NCBI RefSeq assembly: GCF_002866925.1
Contig: NZ_PKUQ01000022.1
Coordinates: 124,001-188,000 of the forward strand
Direction of reading: 5' to 3'
DNA: 64,000 bases
Source: Cohaesibacter celericrescens
GTDB taxonomy: Bacteria; Pseudomonadota; Alphaproteobacteria; Rhizobiales; Cohaesibacteraceae
In this document: positions 1-9,718 of the stretch, piece after piece
Layout: the number at the start of each line of letters is the position of its first letter
Numbering within the stretch: position 1 is the stretch's first letter
Program-made: the position numbers and the translations under genes
The notes under the pieces: generated by a model
Database searches by the model: none
What the model was told of the DNA's origin: nothing
What the model saw: only the letters and a program-made list of their open reading frames with translations

Positions 1-2274
1 CCCACCTCCTTCATGATCGGGTTTTTGATCCTGTCCGGCATCGGCATGACCGTGAATATGATGGTTATGTTCGGACTGGTATTGACTGTCGGCATGCTGG
101 TCGACGGGGCTATTGTGATCGTGGAATATGCGGACCGAAAGGTGGCAGAAGGCATGGAGCGAATGGAGGCTTATATTCGAGCCGCCAAATTGATGTTCTG
201 GCCGATCTCCTCTTCAACAGCGACCACATTGGCCGCCTTCCTGCCTATGCTCTTGTGGCCCGGCGTGTCAGGCGAATTTATGAGTTATCTGCCGATCATG
301 GTGATCATCATTCTATCGGCAGCTTTGCTTACTGCAATGGTCTTCCTTCCGGTTATGGGTGGTTTCATCGGCAAAAAGCGAGCAACAGAGGAAGAAGTTG
401 CCAACGCCAATCATTTGTCCGGTGGCCACACGTTCAACCCCAGTGACATGACCGGCCTGACAGGCATTTATGCGCGTGTATTGCATGTTCTGGCCTCAAG
501 CCCGTTAGGCAATATCGCAACCATTTTGTCGGTGATCATCGCCTGTTACGTCATTGCGACCAGCTTCGGCACCCATAACGCCGGTGTTGAATTTTTTGTT
601 GATGAAGAGCCGGACAAGGCCATGGTTTATGTCTCGGCTCGAGGCAACATGAGTGCCTTGGAAAGCCGTGTTTTGGTCAAGGCAGTGGAGGACGAGGTTC
701 TGCAGGTTGTTGGCGTGCGCGATATTGTCACCAACTCCGCTCCGTCTGGCGTTAGCACCGGAAGCATCGGGGGCGGCAACAATTCCAAGCCAATCGATGC
801 CATCGGTACCATCAATATGGAGTTTGATGATTTTTGCTGCCGTCGTCCGGCTAAAGAAATTTTCAATGAAATCCGCGAACGGACCGCTGATATCCCTGGC
901 ATCCATATTGAAGTCCAGAAAGTCGAAGGCGGGCCGCCAACCGGCAAAGATATTAGTCTACAGATCTCATCATCCAGCTATGAAAAAGTTGCTGAAGCCA
1001 CACGCATGGTGCGCGACCATTTCGACGGAGTTGACGATCTGATTGAGATTGAAGACAGTCGTCCCCTGCCCGGCATTGAATGGGAGCTTAACATCGACCG
1101 CGAAGCTGCCGGTCGCTACAACGCGACCATTGGATCTGTCGGCTCGATGGTTCAGCTCGTCACCAACGGTGTGATGATCGGTAAATATCGCCCAGATGAT
1201 TCCGAAGACGAAGTAGAAATTCGTGTTCGTTTGCCGCAAGAACAACGAAGCATCAAACAGTTGGATCAACTCAAGTTGTTGACACCAAATGGTCAGGTTC
1301 CCATTAGCAACTTCGTGCAGGTAGAACCACGCAAGAAAGTCTCGTCCATCACAAGGCGCGACGGTTTCTATGCCATGAATGTCAAGGCAACCGTGGTGCA
1401 GGATAATGGCGTAACGATCGACGAAAAGGTCAAACAGATTGACCAGTGGATCAATGCTCAGACCTGGCCTGAGGGTGTGTTGTTCAAATTCCGTGGTGCG
1501 GATGAAGAGCAGCAGGAATCCATGGTATTCCTTGGCAAAGCGGCCATCGGTGCGCTGTTTATCATGGCGATCATTCTCATCACCCAGTTTAACAGCTTCT
1601 ATCAAACCTTCCTGACGCTTTCGACGGTGGTGTTGTCCGTCATGGGTGTGCTGCTCGGCATGATGATCACGGGGCAGAAATTCTCTGTTATTATGACCGG
1701 AACAGGTGTGGTTGCCCTTGCTGGGATTGTGGTGAACAACGCCATTGTTCTGATCGATACCTACAACCGGTTCCGCGAGGAAGGGGTTGAAGTGATCGAA
1801 GCGGTGGTAAAAACCGCCTCACAGAGGATTCGCCCGATTCTTTTGACGACGATCACCACCATCGCAGGCCTCATTCCCATGGCGACCAGCGTGAATTTTG
1901 ACTTCTTTGAACGAGTGATTTCGGTAGGTTCGATAACCGCTGGATGGTGGACACAGCTGTCAACCGCGGTGATATCTGGCCTAGCATTCTCCACTCTATT
2001 GACGTTGGTTCTGATCCCTGTGCTTTTGGCCTTCCCGTCTGTGACGCTGAAACCAACTTTCGCGTTGCTTTGGCGATTGGTAACGGGCAAAAGAAATGGC
2101 GCCAAAGAACCCATGCCCAGCATTGCCCTGGAAACAGCTCTTAACACCGGTTTGGCAACTACTTCCGGAGCGTCGGTCACTGCACAACAATCAAAGCTGG
2201 TTGATCTGCAGGAACGCAAAGCAAAAGAAAAACCGGTTGATCCGATATCGGATTTGCCACAAGCAGCAGAATAA
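1..2274 (+). CDS. RND-family efflux transporter, 3' part (5' end outside window)
   Basis: The reading frame is open from the first base, so this is the C-terminal 757 residues of a protein that should exceed 1,000. It is an inner-membrane proton-driven pump of the resistance-nodulation-division superfamily. The fragment opens in the first membrane block with GMLVDGAIVIVE, the TM4 proton-relay motif; the usual Asp pair is Asp-Gly here. A large periplasmic domain follows, then the second membrane block with VVNNAIVLID and RIRPILLTTITTI. The C-terminal tail of about 70 residues is polar and Lys/Glu-rich. A periplasmic adaptor gene would be expected upstream, outside the window. The substrate cannot be deduced. 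The family call is secure; the HAE1-type subgroup is an inference. Confidence 0.93.
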   Translation, partial: PTSFMIGFLILSGIGMTVNMMVMFGLVLTVGMLVDGAIVIVEYADRKVAEGMERMEAYIRAAKLMFWPISSSTATTLAAFLPMLLWPGVSGEFMSYLPIMVIIILSAALLTAMVFLPVMGGFIGKKRATEEEVANANHLSGGHTFNPSDMTGLTGIYARVLHVLASSPLGNIATILSVIIACYVIATSFGTHNAGVEFFVDEEPDKAMVYVSARGNMSALESRVLVKAVEDEVLQVVGVRDIVTNSAPSGVSTGSIGGGNNSKPIDAIGTINMEFDDFCCRRPAKEIFNEIRERTADIPGIHIEVQKVEGGPPTGKDISLQISSSSYEKVAEATRMVRDHFDGVDDLIEIEDSRPLPGIEWELNIDREAAGRYNATIGSVGSMVQLVTNGVMIGKYRPDDSEDEVEIRVRLPQEQRSIKQLDQLKLLTPNGQVPISNFVQVEPRKKVSSITRRDGFYAMNVKATVVQDNGVTIDEKVKQIDQWINAQTWPEGVLFKFRGADEEQQESMVFLGKAAIGALFIMAIILITQFNSFYQTFLTLSTVVLSVMGVLLGMMITGQKFSVIMTGTGVVALAGIVVNNAIVLIDTYNRFREEGVEVIEAVVKTASQRIRPILLTTITTIAGLIPMATSVNFDFFERVISVGSITAGWWTQLSTAVISGLAFSTLLTLVLIPVLLAFPSVTLKPTFALLWRLVTGKRNGAKEPMPSIALETALNTGLATTSGASVTAQQSKLVDLQERKAKEKPVDPISDLPQAAE

Positions 2275-2300
2275 CAGGGCACTCCCTTCGTTATTATCAA

Positions 2301-2342
2301 AACAAAAGGCCCGCCGAGTTAGATCTCGGCGGGCCTTTTGTT
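2301..2342. terminator. bidirectional rho-independent terminator between the RND pump and pssA
   Basis: An 18-base perfect stem encloses a 6-base loop. The stem is GC-rich in the middle and bounded by A-rich and T-rich outer arms, so it can end transcription on both strands. It lies between two convergent genes. Confidence 0.9.
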
Positions 2343-2418
2343 TATCGGTTCGAAGCGCAAGTTGAATGAATCCCGAAAGACACATTAATCCGATGGACTA
2401 TAAAATCAGCAGGACTGG

Positions 2419-3288
2419 CTAGTCTTTCAGATCGTCCTGCTCATTGATTTCATTCTGGTTGGTTGTTGCCTCTTCTGCCATTTCTCGATTGGCTTTATGC
2501 CAAGCGCGTCTGGCCAAGGGAATCGAGATCAGATAAAGCGCGACGACCACCAGCATGGTAATCCACGTATAGGAAAACAGCATCGCTATGGTCGCAACAA
2601 AACCAACGATCAACGGCACCACATGGGCCCGAGGAATGCGGAGCCCGACTGTTTTACCCGAGTAAGTCGGAATGGAAGAGACCACCAACATGGCAATGAA
2701 CAAAGTGTAGATCATCACCAGAATCGCCAGTTGATCGTAATGCGGCATGCCTGCCAGCTCCAGATAAATTGGCGCCAAGACGGCAATTGCACCTGCAGGC
2801 GCTGGCACTCCGACAAAAAAGCCCCGTTTCCAAGCTGGCTTGTTTTTCTCATCGAGAGCAACGTTAAAGCGGGCCAACCGCAGAACCATCGCGATCGCGA
2901 AAAGCAAGGATGCAATCCAGCCGATTGATGGGATGGCGTTCAAAATCCAGATATGGAGAATAAGCGGCGGGGCAACACCAAAATTGACAAAATCGGTTAG
3001 TGAATCGAGCTCAGCACCAAAGCGAGACGTCCCTTTGAGCATGCGAGCCACACGGCCATCAACCCCATCAAGGAAAGCAGCGGCGAAGAGCGAAATCAAC
3101 GCCATCTCAAAGCGGCCTTCGATGGCCATGCGAACGCCGGTCAAACCGGCGCACAACGCCATCAATGTGACCAGATTGGGCGCAATCAACCGAAATGGAA
3201 CAGCCTTGAAACGTTGTTTCGGGCTATTTTCTTCTGGTTCAAAAGGCTGAAACGGATTGGTTAAGCCGTGATCCTGTTCGTCGTCCAT
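2419..3288 (-). CDS. pssA: CDP-diacylglycerol--serine O-phosphatidyltransferase
   Basis: Transfers the phosphatidyl group from CDP-diacylglycerol to L-serine, giving phosphatidylserine at the inner membrane. The CDP-alcohol phosphatidyltransferase signature DGx2ARx8Gx3Dx3D is complete: D77, G78, A81, R82, G91, D95, D99. About eight hydrophobic segments follow, and both termini are charged and acidic. At 289 residues it fits the type II bacterial enzyme. The psd gene lies immediately upstream on the same strand with a 56-bp gap, so the two consecutive steps of phosphatidylethanolamine synthesis are likely co-transcribed. Transcription would end at the bidirectional hairpin beyond its 3' end. 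Confidence 0.95.
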   Translation of the reverse strand: MDDEQDHGLTNPFQPFEPEENSPKQRFKAVPFRLIAPNLVTLMALCAGLTGVRMAIEGRFEMALISLFAAAFLDGVDGRVARMLKGTSRFGAELDSLTDFVNFGVAPPLILHIWILNAIPSIGWIASLLFAIAMVLRLARFNVALDEKNKPAWKRGFFVGVPAPAGAIAVLAPIYLELAGMPHYDQLAILVMIYTLFIAMLVVSSIPTYSGKTVGLRIPRAHVVPLIVGFVATIAMLFSYTWITMLVVVALYLISIPLARRAWHKANREMAEEATTNQNEINEQDDLKD

Positions 3289-3344
3289 GAACGTCCTGTC
3301 CGTTTTGATGAGTTTGTTGATCGCTCTTATTTTGCCAGTTTTCT

Positions 3345-4046
3345 TTATTGCTCGCGATGAGCGCGAGAATCGCTTTGTGGGCCTTCCATATTGGCAAGAA
3401 CGGTTTCACCGGCGATCATCGTTTGGCCAATCACAACCGTAGGAACGATGTGAGAAGGCAGATAGACATCAACCCGACTGCCAAAGCGAATGAGGCCAAA
3501 GCGTTCACCAACAGGGAGTTCTTCACCATCCTGAGCCCAGCAGACAATACGGCGGGCAATGAGGCCCGCAATCTGGGTCACACCTACAGCACCATATTCG
3601 GTGTCGAGGATCAAGCTGTTGCGTTCATTATATTCACTGGCTTTATCCAGCTCGGCATTAAGGAACTTACCCGGCTTATAGGCCACACGACGCACTTTTC
3701 CCGGCAGAGGCGCACGGTTCACATGGACGTTAAACACATTCATGAAAACAGACACCCGCATCATGGACTCGTCTGACAAACTCAGCTCTTTTGGTGGTGA
3801 GGCGAGACCAATGCCAGAGACAATGCCGTCGGCAGGTGAAATCACCAAGCCTTTTTGCAAGGGTGTGATACGCGCAGGATCTCGGAAAAAATAAGTACAC
3901 CAAAGCGTCAGAAACAGACCGATCCAGAAGAATGGTGCAAAGAACCAGCCCAGAACAACGCTTGCCAAAGCAAACAAAGCAATGAAGGGGTAACCTTCGG
4001 GGTGGATGGGAACCACGCTTTTGCGAATGGAGTCGATGATGGTCAT
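3345..4046 (-). CDS. psd: phosphatidylserine decarboxylase proenzyme
   Basis: Decarboxylates phosphatidylserine to phosphatidylethanolamine, using a pyruvoyl group made by self-cleavage. The chosen ATG gives 233 residues, usual for the short proteobacterial (Psd-A) class. An in-frame start 102 bases upstream would add an atypical hydrophobic leader. RFGSR near residues 187-191 holds the Gly-Ser cleavage site (G189/S190), so the C-terminal alpha chain would be about 44 residues. Two membrane segments lie at residues 19-52, and [13 protein letters not shown] is a family hallmark. It precedes pssA in the same operon. The start choice is an inference from family length and a weak AAAGG upstream. 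Confidence 0.93.
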   Translation of the reverse strand: MTIIDSIRKSVVPIHPEGYPFIALFALASVVLGWFFAPFFWIGLFLTLWCTYFFRDPARITPLQKGLVISPADGIVSGIGLASPPKELSLSDESMMRVSVFMNVFNVHVNRAPLPGKVRRVAYKPGKFLNAELDKASEYNERNSLILDTEYGAVGVTQIAGLIARRIVCWAQDGEELPVGERFGLIRFGSRVDVYLPSHIVPTVVIGQTMIAGETVLANMEGPQSDSRAHREQ

Positions 4047-4240
4047 GGTGACGTGCCTTTTTGCAGCAAACGGGCCTTTAAAGTGAGGATAGTACAAAAA
4101 GATCACACACCAAAACAGGAAACTGACTATTCGCAAGCCGTTTTGCATGTTTGTTGGTCACTTTTAACGAAACTTTTGCCACTCGCCAACCCGAAAGCAC
4201 ACGCGCGTCCGAACAGTGGGCTGAAATGAGACTGAAGGGC

Positions 4241-4906
4241 CTATTCTCCAGCTCTTTGAAGCGCCGCCTTCGGAACAGGAACCACCGGTGCCCCGCTTTG
4301 CTTGATGTAACTGTCTAGCAGGATTTGTTCCGTTTGTGTCAGGGTGACATTGCGCGGGTAGAAGGGTATATGGCGATCTTGCACGATTGGAGTTTGCCAA
4401 CCGTCAGTCTCCGCGATAAAGCGTTCAACGCCTGCCTCACCAAATTTGTGCAAGAAACCCTGCATCACTGCGTCTACATAAGACTGCAAAATCGGGAAAT
4501 GCGGATCAACGGTGTCCGAGTGAGCTGGCTGTCCCACATAGATGTAACAATCCACGCCTAGAGGCATCGCATGTTCGGTTTGGAAATCAGCCAAATCGAT
4601 CAGAATACGGTCATACATATTTTCGCGTTGATCGACATTGGGCAGATGGTCTTTGCGGTCAAAGATCAGTAATCCATCACAAAAAGCTTGGCTATTTGCT
4701 GTGACGGAGAGTGCTGCGACACCACCAAAGCCAAAGGCCTTGCGCTCTTCACTGCTGTGCCAAATAGACCAGCGGCGGCGATATCCTTTTAGCCGACCGG
4801 CAAATCCAAAACTTTCAGCATTTCTCGTATTATCATTGACCAATGAGCCATAGCCGAAGTAGCCCACCCATTCGTGCGGCGCACGTCTTACTTCCTCAAG
4901 TGTCAC
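4241..4906 (-). CDS. gamma-glutamylcyclotransferase-family protein
   Basis: The N-terminal FGYGSLVN is the YGSL substrate-binding motif of the gamma-glutamylcyclotransferase fold, which releases 5-oxoproline from gamma-glutamyl peptides. The protein has 221 residues with a GTG start. It lies downstream of glutathione reductase and a GNAT gene with gaps of only 27 and 30 bp. That context suggests a role in glutathione or gamma-glutamyl metabolism, but the exact substrate is not determined. The catalytic Glu is probably among the acidic residues of the central strands; I did not assign it. Confidence 0.78.
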   Translation of the reverse strand: MTLEEVRRAPHEWVGYFGYGSLVNDNTRNAESFGFAGRLKGYRRRWSIWHSSEERKAFGFGGVAALSVTANSQAFCDGLLIFDRKDHLPNVDQRENMYDRILIDLADFQTEHAMPLGVDCYIYVGQPAHSDTVDPHFPILQSYVDAVMQGFLHKFGEAGVERFIAETDGWQTPIVQDRHIPFYPRNVTLTQTEQILLDSYIKQSGAPVVPVPKAALQRAGE

Positions 4907-4936
4907 GTCTTGTCTTTCTACTTTTGTTCGCTTCGC

Positions 4937-5473
4937 TCATAATGAAACAATACCAGACACGGGCCTATATGCCAGCGGCAAGCGCATCTGGATTTTCTCT
5001 ACCATGCACTCCAGAATTGGATCACGCTCAACTTTTCGTCCACATTCCACAAAATCATGTTTGTGATAGAAGGCGATGGCACGTACATTGCCGACTTGAA
5101 CCTCAAGCGTCAGGTTGGCATGGCCAAACTCACGAGCTGTGGCCATAGCGTCCCGAAGCATCAAGCCTGCTGTGCCCTGCCCTTGCCATTGTTGCGGAAC
5201 CCACAAATCAGTCAGTTCAGCTGTAACACTATCGAGGTTATAGAAACCGGCAATCTGACCGTCCAGCTCAGCAACAATTAGATGGTCTTGATCATTGTCC
5301 CGCTTCATCAAGTGGGCGAGGAAAAAATACTGAAAGGTCTGCTCGATCTTAGAAAGATCTGAAGCTTCGAATTTGTCAAGCAAGGGCGCAATTGTACTGA
5401 CCCATGCAGCAACGCCGCATAGCGTCGCTGCATTCAGGTCATGAGCCGTTATGGGGCGAAGAACCGCCGTCAT
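4937..5473 (-). CDS. GNAT-family N-acetyltransferase
   Basis: A 178-residue single-domain acetyltransferase. Motif A appears as ELTDLWVPQQWQGQGTAGLML, including the acetyl-CoA pyrophosphate-binding QGQGTA loop. It is followed by the motif B region LEVQVGNVRAIAFYHKHDFVE. A good ribosome-binding site (AAAGGGG) precedes the ATG. It lies between gor and the cyclotransferase gene in a tight minus-strand operon. The substrate is unknown. Membership of the GNAT fold is clear; a link to thiol or amino-acid metabolism is only contextual. Confidence 0.88.
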   Translation of the reverse strand: MTAVLRPITAHDLNAATLCGVAAWVSTIAPLLDKFEASDLSKIEQTFQYFFLAHLMKRDNDQDHLIVAELDGQIAGFYNLDSVTAELTDLWVPQQWQGQGTAGLMLRDAMATAREFGHANLTLEVQVGNVRAIAFYHKHDFVECGRKVERDPILECMVEKIQMRLPLAYRPVSGIVSL

Positions 5474-5500
5474 GAGACATCGCCCCTTTAATCAGTTTAT

Positions 5501-6880
5501 TCAACCGTTTTTACGGATGCGCGAGGTAGGCTCTTTCATTGTCACCAACTCTTCAGAAGCAGTTGGGTGAACCGCCATGGTCGCATCAAAGTCGGCTTTT
5601 GTCGCGCCCATCTTGACCGCGATTCCGAGCAATTGGGCCATTTCGCCTGAATCGGACCCTAGGACGTGACAACCGATGACTTTATCGCTGTCCGCATCGA
5701 CGATGATCTTCATCAGCATTTTCTCGTCATTGCCGGCCAGTGTATTCTTCATCGGACGAAACTTGGCCATGTAGATATCGAGATTGTCAAAGGCGGCTTC
5801 TGCTTCAGCCTGCGACATACCGACTGTGCCGATTTCAGGCTGTGTGAACACCGCCGTTGGGATGTTTTCATAATCAATCACAGTTGGATTGTTATTGAAC
5901 AGGGTTTCGACCAAAGCCGCCCCTTCCCTAATCGCTACGGGGGTTAGGTTTACCCGATTGGTGACATCACCAACAGCAAAGACATGATCGATATTGGTGC
6001 GATTATGCTCATCCACTTTGATGGCACCCTTGGCATCCAGCTCTACACCCACGCGTTCCAGCCCGAGGCCTTCGGTGTAAGGCGAGCGACCGATGGCAGA
6101 GAGGATTTGATCGGCCATGAGAGTTTCACCGCCCTTGGTCTTGACGATCAGTCCGTCTTCGCCCTTTTCAATGCTCGAGATCACATCATTACAGATGATC
6201 TGAACACCTTTCTTTTCCATTTCTTCATGCAGCGTCGCACGCACATCGTCGTCAAATCCGCGCAAAATTTCTTCGCCGCGATAAAGGACAGTGGTATCTA
6301 CACCAAGCCCGTTGAAGATACCTGCAAACTCGAGGGCAATATAACCGCCACCAACCACGACAACCCGATCGGGTTTGTCTTCGAGGTGAAACACCTCGTT
6401 TGACGTGATCATATGCTCGGCACCGGGCAAGTGCTGTGCAAAATTGGGCCGGCCGCCCGTTGCAACCAGAATATATTTGGCTGTCACGTGGCGATCTTGA
6501 CCGGTCAAACGCACACGATGGGGGGATTCAATCTCGGCACGAGACTGGATAATCTCCACATTATGGCGTTCGAGATTCTTGATATAGAGACCATTGAGCC
6601 GATCGATCTCGGCATCCTTACGGGCAATAAAATCTGACCAGCTGAAACTGGAATCGCCGACAGTCCAGCCAAACCCTGCAGCATCTTCGAAATCATGGGC
6701 AAATTTTGAAGCATAAACCATCAGTTTTTTCGGTACGCAACCACGGATGACGCAGGTACCGCCGACCCGATATTCTTCAGCCACAGCCACTTTTGCACCA
6801 TAGGTCGCCGCCATGCGTGCAGCACGAACACCACCCGACCCCGCGCCAATCACGAACAGGTCATAATCAAATTCATTCAT
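5501..6880 (-). CDS. gor: glutathione-disulfide reductase
   Basis: FAD- and NADPH-dependent cytosolic enzyme that reduces oxidised glutathione. The N-terminal FAD motif is GAGSGG (residues 12-17). The redox-active disulfide is GGTCVIRGCVPKKL, with C43 and C48. The NADPH-binding GGGYIALEFAG is near residue 176, and the C-terminal dimerisation region has the catalytic HPTASEE. At 459 residues it fits the plant/alphaproteobacterial gor type. The motif CVIRGCVPKK favours glutathione reductase over dihydrolipoamide or mercuric reductase. It heads an operon with GNAT and gamma-glutamylcyclotransferase genes. Confidence 0.94.
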   Translation of the reverse strand: MNEFDYDLFVIGAGSGGVRAARMAATYGAKVAVAEEYRVGGTCVIRGCVPKKLMVYASKFAHDFEDAAGFGWTVGDSSFSWSDFIARKDAEIDRLNGLYIKNLERHNVEIIQSRAEIESPHRVRLTGQDRHVTAKYILVATGGRPNFAQHLPGAEHMITSNEVFHLEDKPDRVVVVGGGYIALEFAGIFNGLGVDTTVLYRGEEILRGFDDDVRATLHEEMEKKGVQIICNDVISSIEKGEDGLIVKTKGGETLMADQILSAIGRSPYTEGLGLERVGVELDAKGAIKVDEHNRTNIDHVFAVGDVTNRVNLTPVAIREGAALVETLFNNNPTVIDYENIPTAVFTQPEIGTVGMSQAEAEAAFDNLDIYMAKFRPMKNTLAGNDEKMLMKIIVDADSDKVIGCHVLGSDSGEMAQLLGIAVKMGATKADFDATMAVHPTASEELVTMKEPTSRIRKNG

Positions 6881-7083
6881 CGATGAGCCTCACAAATTTC
6901 GCAGCGCCCTCTTCGTCATTCCACCTTGTGGCTGGCATGATTGAGAGCCTTGAGTTACTCCCAACATAAGCAGACTGGCAAAGAATTAAAGTCCTGAAAG
7001 GATTTAACTGTTCACACTATCCAGCACCGCGATGACATTTGCGCGACTGAATGCCCATAGCTGAACGCAGCAGCAATCAAATA

Positions 7084-7117
7084 GACAAAAAAACGCACCG
7101 TAAAAGGTGCGTTCTTT
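7084..7117 (-). terminator. rho-independent terminator after the DUF2059 gene
   Basis: An 8-bp stem AACGCACC/GGTGCGTT with a 6-base loop is followed on the minus strand by a run of seven T. It lies about 45 bases past the DUF2059 stop and separates that unit from the gor operon. Confidence 0.88.
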
Positions 7118-7160
7118 GGATATCATAAGTCTCAAAGTGTCATATGAGTCTGCTGAAAGT

Positions 7161-7688
7161 CTACTGAAACTTATGACCTTTTGCATTGAGTGTTTTTTTG
7201 GCTTCTTGGACGATTGCCTGTGTCATCAAACCCGAAAAATCTTGAATGCTTTTAATTGTTTCACCCAGAATTCGAGGTTGATAGTTGGCGAATTTCTGAC
7301 CAGCAGGCGTTTTGAAAAATGCCAAGACTTCCTTCAGTTCATCTTCTTTCAAATAACGCGCCCAAGCAACAGCAGCAGCTCTTGCGATGGAATCGGTCTG
7401 GTCTTTGTAGAGTTCTGCAGCAGCATCGACAGCAGGACCGATGTCTTTTTCCGCATCTGGTTTTTCGCGAATGAGCCAGTTTTTCGAATTTGTAACGATC
7501 AGCTTGAATTGGTCATTAAAGTTAGGAAGGTTGCCAGTCTGTTGGACAACCTCAACCGCGGCATTCAAATGAGAGTCAATTTTGGTGTTTACTTCGGTCT
7601 TGGTTGCATCTTGTGCGAGAGCAGGCACGACAAGGGTGAAACTCATCGCAACGCCGGCGAGCATGGAAGCAAGGGCGGTATTATTCAT
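7161..7688 (-). CDS. DUF2059-domain exported protein
   Basis: A 175-residue protein with a clear Sec signal peptide (hydrophobic residues 8-22, cleavage likely after ALA near residue 25). The mature helical part contains the DUF2059 core, with ELKEVLAFFKTPAGQKF as the typical C-terminal signature. Function is unknown; a periplasmic location is expected. It follows rpiA by 58 bp on the same strand, an order I recall as common in Rhizobiales (gph, rpiA, DUF2059, gor). AAGGAC precedes the ATG. Confidence 0.88.
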   Translation of the reverse strand: MNNTALASMLAGVAMSFTLVVPALAQDATKTEVNTKIDSHLNAAVEVVQQTGNLPNFNDQFKLIVTNSKNWLIREKPDAEKDIGPAVDAAAELYKDQTDSIARAAAVAWARYLKEDELKEVLAFFKTPAGQKFANYQPRILGETIKSIQDFSGLMTQAIVQEAKKTLNAKGHKFQ

Positions 7689-7746
7689 GTTTCAGTCCTT
7701 CATTTTACAATTTTTGAATGTCTTTTCCAAATTCAGTTTTGGCCGT

Positions 7747-8445
7747 TCACGCGCGCGGTTCAAGTATGACCACACCCTCTTTACCCGCGACAACAGCTTT
7801 AGAGGCGATACCGATAAACAGGCCGGTTTCGACAACACCGGGAATAGCCCTCAATGCCATATCCAGACCGTCTACATCGGAAATGCGGCCAAAAGAGGCA
7901 TCAATGATAAAATGCTGCCCATCAGTCACAAAATTCTCACCATCGGCCTTTTTGCGGAGAGCGAGCCCACCTTGCATGCCAAACCGTGCGCAAACATTTT
8001 CAAGTGCAACCCAAGTTGCTCCCAACCCGAATGGCATGACTTCTATCGGCAATGGAAAGGCACCCAGAGTTTCAACGACTTTGGATTGATCTGCAATGAC
8101 GATCATATTTTTGGAAGCGGCCGCCACGATTTTCTCGCGCAACAACGACCCCCCACCACCTTTGATCAGTCGCATCTGAGGGTCAATCTCGTCGGCTCCA
8201 TCAATGGCCAAATCAAGTTGTGGCGTTTCTTCCAGAGTCGTTAGTGGCACGCCCACTTTTTCGCAAAGCCGTGCGGTCCGCTCCGAAGTCGGAACACCAA
8301 CCACGGTCAGCCCTGCAGCCACTTTTTGCCCGAGAAGTTCGACAAGATGAACGGCTGTTGATCCTGTACCAATGCCCAATTTCATGCCGTCGTTGACAAA
8401 TTCCAGCGCAGCCGCAGCTGCTTCCCGTTTGAACTCTTCGCTCAT
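7747..8445 (-). CDS. rpiA: ribose-5-phosphate isomerase A
   Basis: Interconverts ribose 5-phosphate and ribulose 5-phosphate in the pentose phosphate pathway. The 232-residue protein carries the phosphate-binding GIGTGSTA loop, the DGADEID catalytic motif and the [12 protein letters not shown] motif with the catalytic Lys/Glu. These three are diagnostic for RpiA rather than RpiB. It is the first gene of a minus-strand pair with DUF2059 and is divergent from gph, with about 300 bp between the start codons for both promoters. Confidence 0.96.
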   Translation of the reverse strand: MSEEFKREAAAAALEFVNDGMKLGIGTGSTAVHLVELLGQKVAAGLTVVGVPTSERTARLCEKVGVPLTTLEETPQLDLAIDGADEIDPQMRLIKGGGGSLLREKIVAAASKNMIVIADQSKVVETLGAFPLPIEVMPFGLGATWVALENVCARFGMQGGLALRKKADGENFVTDGQHFIIDASFGRISDVDGLDMALRAIPGVVETGLFIGIASKAVVAGKEGVVILEPRA

Positions 8446-8753
8446 TTTCCCACACTTCTTTTAATTTGCCTTCTTGCCTAACAAGCTTTGACCAAACGGG
8501 TCGTTGCAACGCAAGCCGAGCGTGTTACGCATTCTGTGTCGCTCATATCACGCAACCGGCACAAGGAAAAGGCCAAGATGCTTCGTTTCAGAAATTGTAT
8601 TAAACAGAAGCTCCGTTTTATTAAGGTAGGCAAGTTGGTTGAATTGACGGTTGATCTGACTTTGATCGTCGGCTAGGTGATATATAAAGCAGTCAAATTA
8701 CCCTCCTCAGAGCCACAGCTTCACTCCAACACAATCAAATGGGATCATGTTTC

Positions 8754-9431
8754 ATGTCAACCGGCCCTTTTTCCTGCATTCTCTTTGATCTCGATGGCAC
8801 TTTGGTTGACACAGCGCCGGACTTAACCGGTGCGCTCAATCATGTTCTCGCCCTTAACAAGCTGGCTCCGGTATCGGTTGACCATGTTCGGGATATTGTC
8901 GGTTTGGGTGCCCGAGTAACGATTGAGCGGGGCTTTTTTCACTATGGTCGCACCCTTACAGATGACGCACTGGACGAGGCCCTCGAACAGTTTCTTGCCC
9001 ATTACAGTGCAAACATTTGCGACACAAGCGTTCTATATTCTGGCGTGGAAGAATCCGTTAAAGGGTTTCGCGATGCAGGCCTAAAGCTTGGCGTGTGCAC
9101 CAACAAGACCGAGCATCTTTCGGTCTCCCTTTTGGAACAGTTGGGTCTGGCGCATTGCTTTGATACGATTTGTGGCTCTGACACCGTACCAAACCGCAAA
9201 CCGCATCCTGATCACATTCATGCAGCCCTTGCTCGTGCGGGAGGAAACGCCGCCGCCAGCATCATGATTGGAGACAGCCAAGCCGACGTGGACTCAGCCA
9301 AAGCGGCAGGCTTGCCCGTCATCGCCATGAGCTATGGTTACACAGCAGTTCCGGCGCATGCGTTAGGAGCAGATGTTGTTCTGGATGCCTTCTCAGACAT
9401 CCCCAACGTTCTGGCCAACTGGAAGCGGTAA
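8754..9431 (+). CDS. gph: phosphoglycolate phosphatase (HAD family)
   Basis: HAD-superfamily hydrolase that dephosphorylates 2-phosphoglycolate, a by-product of DNA repair and glycolate metabolism. Motif I is FDLDGTLVDT with nucleophile D12 and acid D14. Motif II contains VCTNK, the conserved Lys is in KPHPD, and motif III is MIGDSQADVDSAKAAG. The helical cap follows motif I. The chosen ATG at 8754 has GGGA about 10 bases upstream; an ATG 15 bases earlier has no ribosome-binding site. Product length is 225 residues. HAD substrate assignments are often loose, so the name rests on overall similarity and on its position beside rpiA. Confidence 0.88.
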   Translation: MSTGPFSCILFDLDGTLVDTAPDLTGALNHVLALNKLAPVSVDHVRDIVGLGARVTIERGFFHYGRTLTDDALDEALEQFLAHYSANICDTSVLYSGVEESVKGFRDAGLKLGVCTNKTEHLSVSLLEQLGLAHCFDTICGSDTVPNRKPHPDHIHAALARAGGNAAASIMIGDSQADVDSAKAAGLPVIAMSYGYTAVPAHALGADVVLDAFSDIPNVLANWKR

Positions 9432-9638
9432 GGTCTTGTTAAGCATCTCCCATTGAAGCCACCTGACGGCTCAGGTCTCTATATCAATTCAAGTGAAATG
9501 TTTAAAAGATCCTTTTATTCAATCTCTTAATAAAGTATTTCACCTGCACGGATGTTTACTCTTTTGAAATCATAGCAACAGAAACCGCATCAACTCAGCA
9601 CTAATTCAGGGCTTCTTTGATGGCGCGGCGACATGAAA

Positions 9639-9646
9639 TTAACCAT
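9639..9646. promoter_or_regulatory. possible CtrA half-site TTAACCAT
   Basis: The octamer TTAACCAT lies 73 bases upstream of the start of the small secreted protein at 9719. It matches the recognition core of CtrA, the cell-cycle regulator of alphaproteobacteria. An isolated 8-mer can arise by chance. The rest of 9432-9718 shows no gene or clear terminator. Confidence 0.25.
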
Positions 9647-9718
9647 TGACCACCAGTCTGATCACATCAAAACGGCGCGTTAGTACGCGAGCGCAATGGT
9701 GAGGAAGAGGAAGCAGAT

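Noticed and set aside
970..1605. A 211-codon minus-strand open frame inside the RND gene
   Set aside because: The plus strand encodes a continuous, well-conserved RND periplasmic domain; the opposite frame shows no motif.
8579..8676. A 32-codon plus-strand frame between rpiA and gph
   Set aside because: It has only AAAGG upstream, no domain, and lies in the promoter region of both genes.
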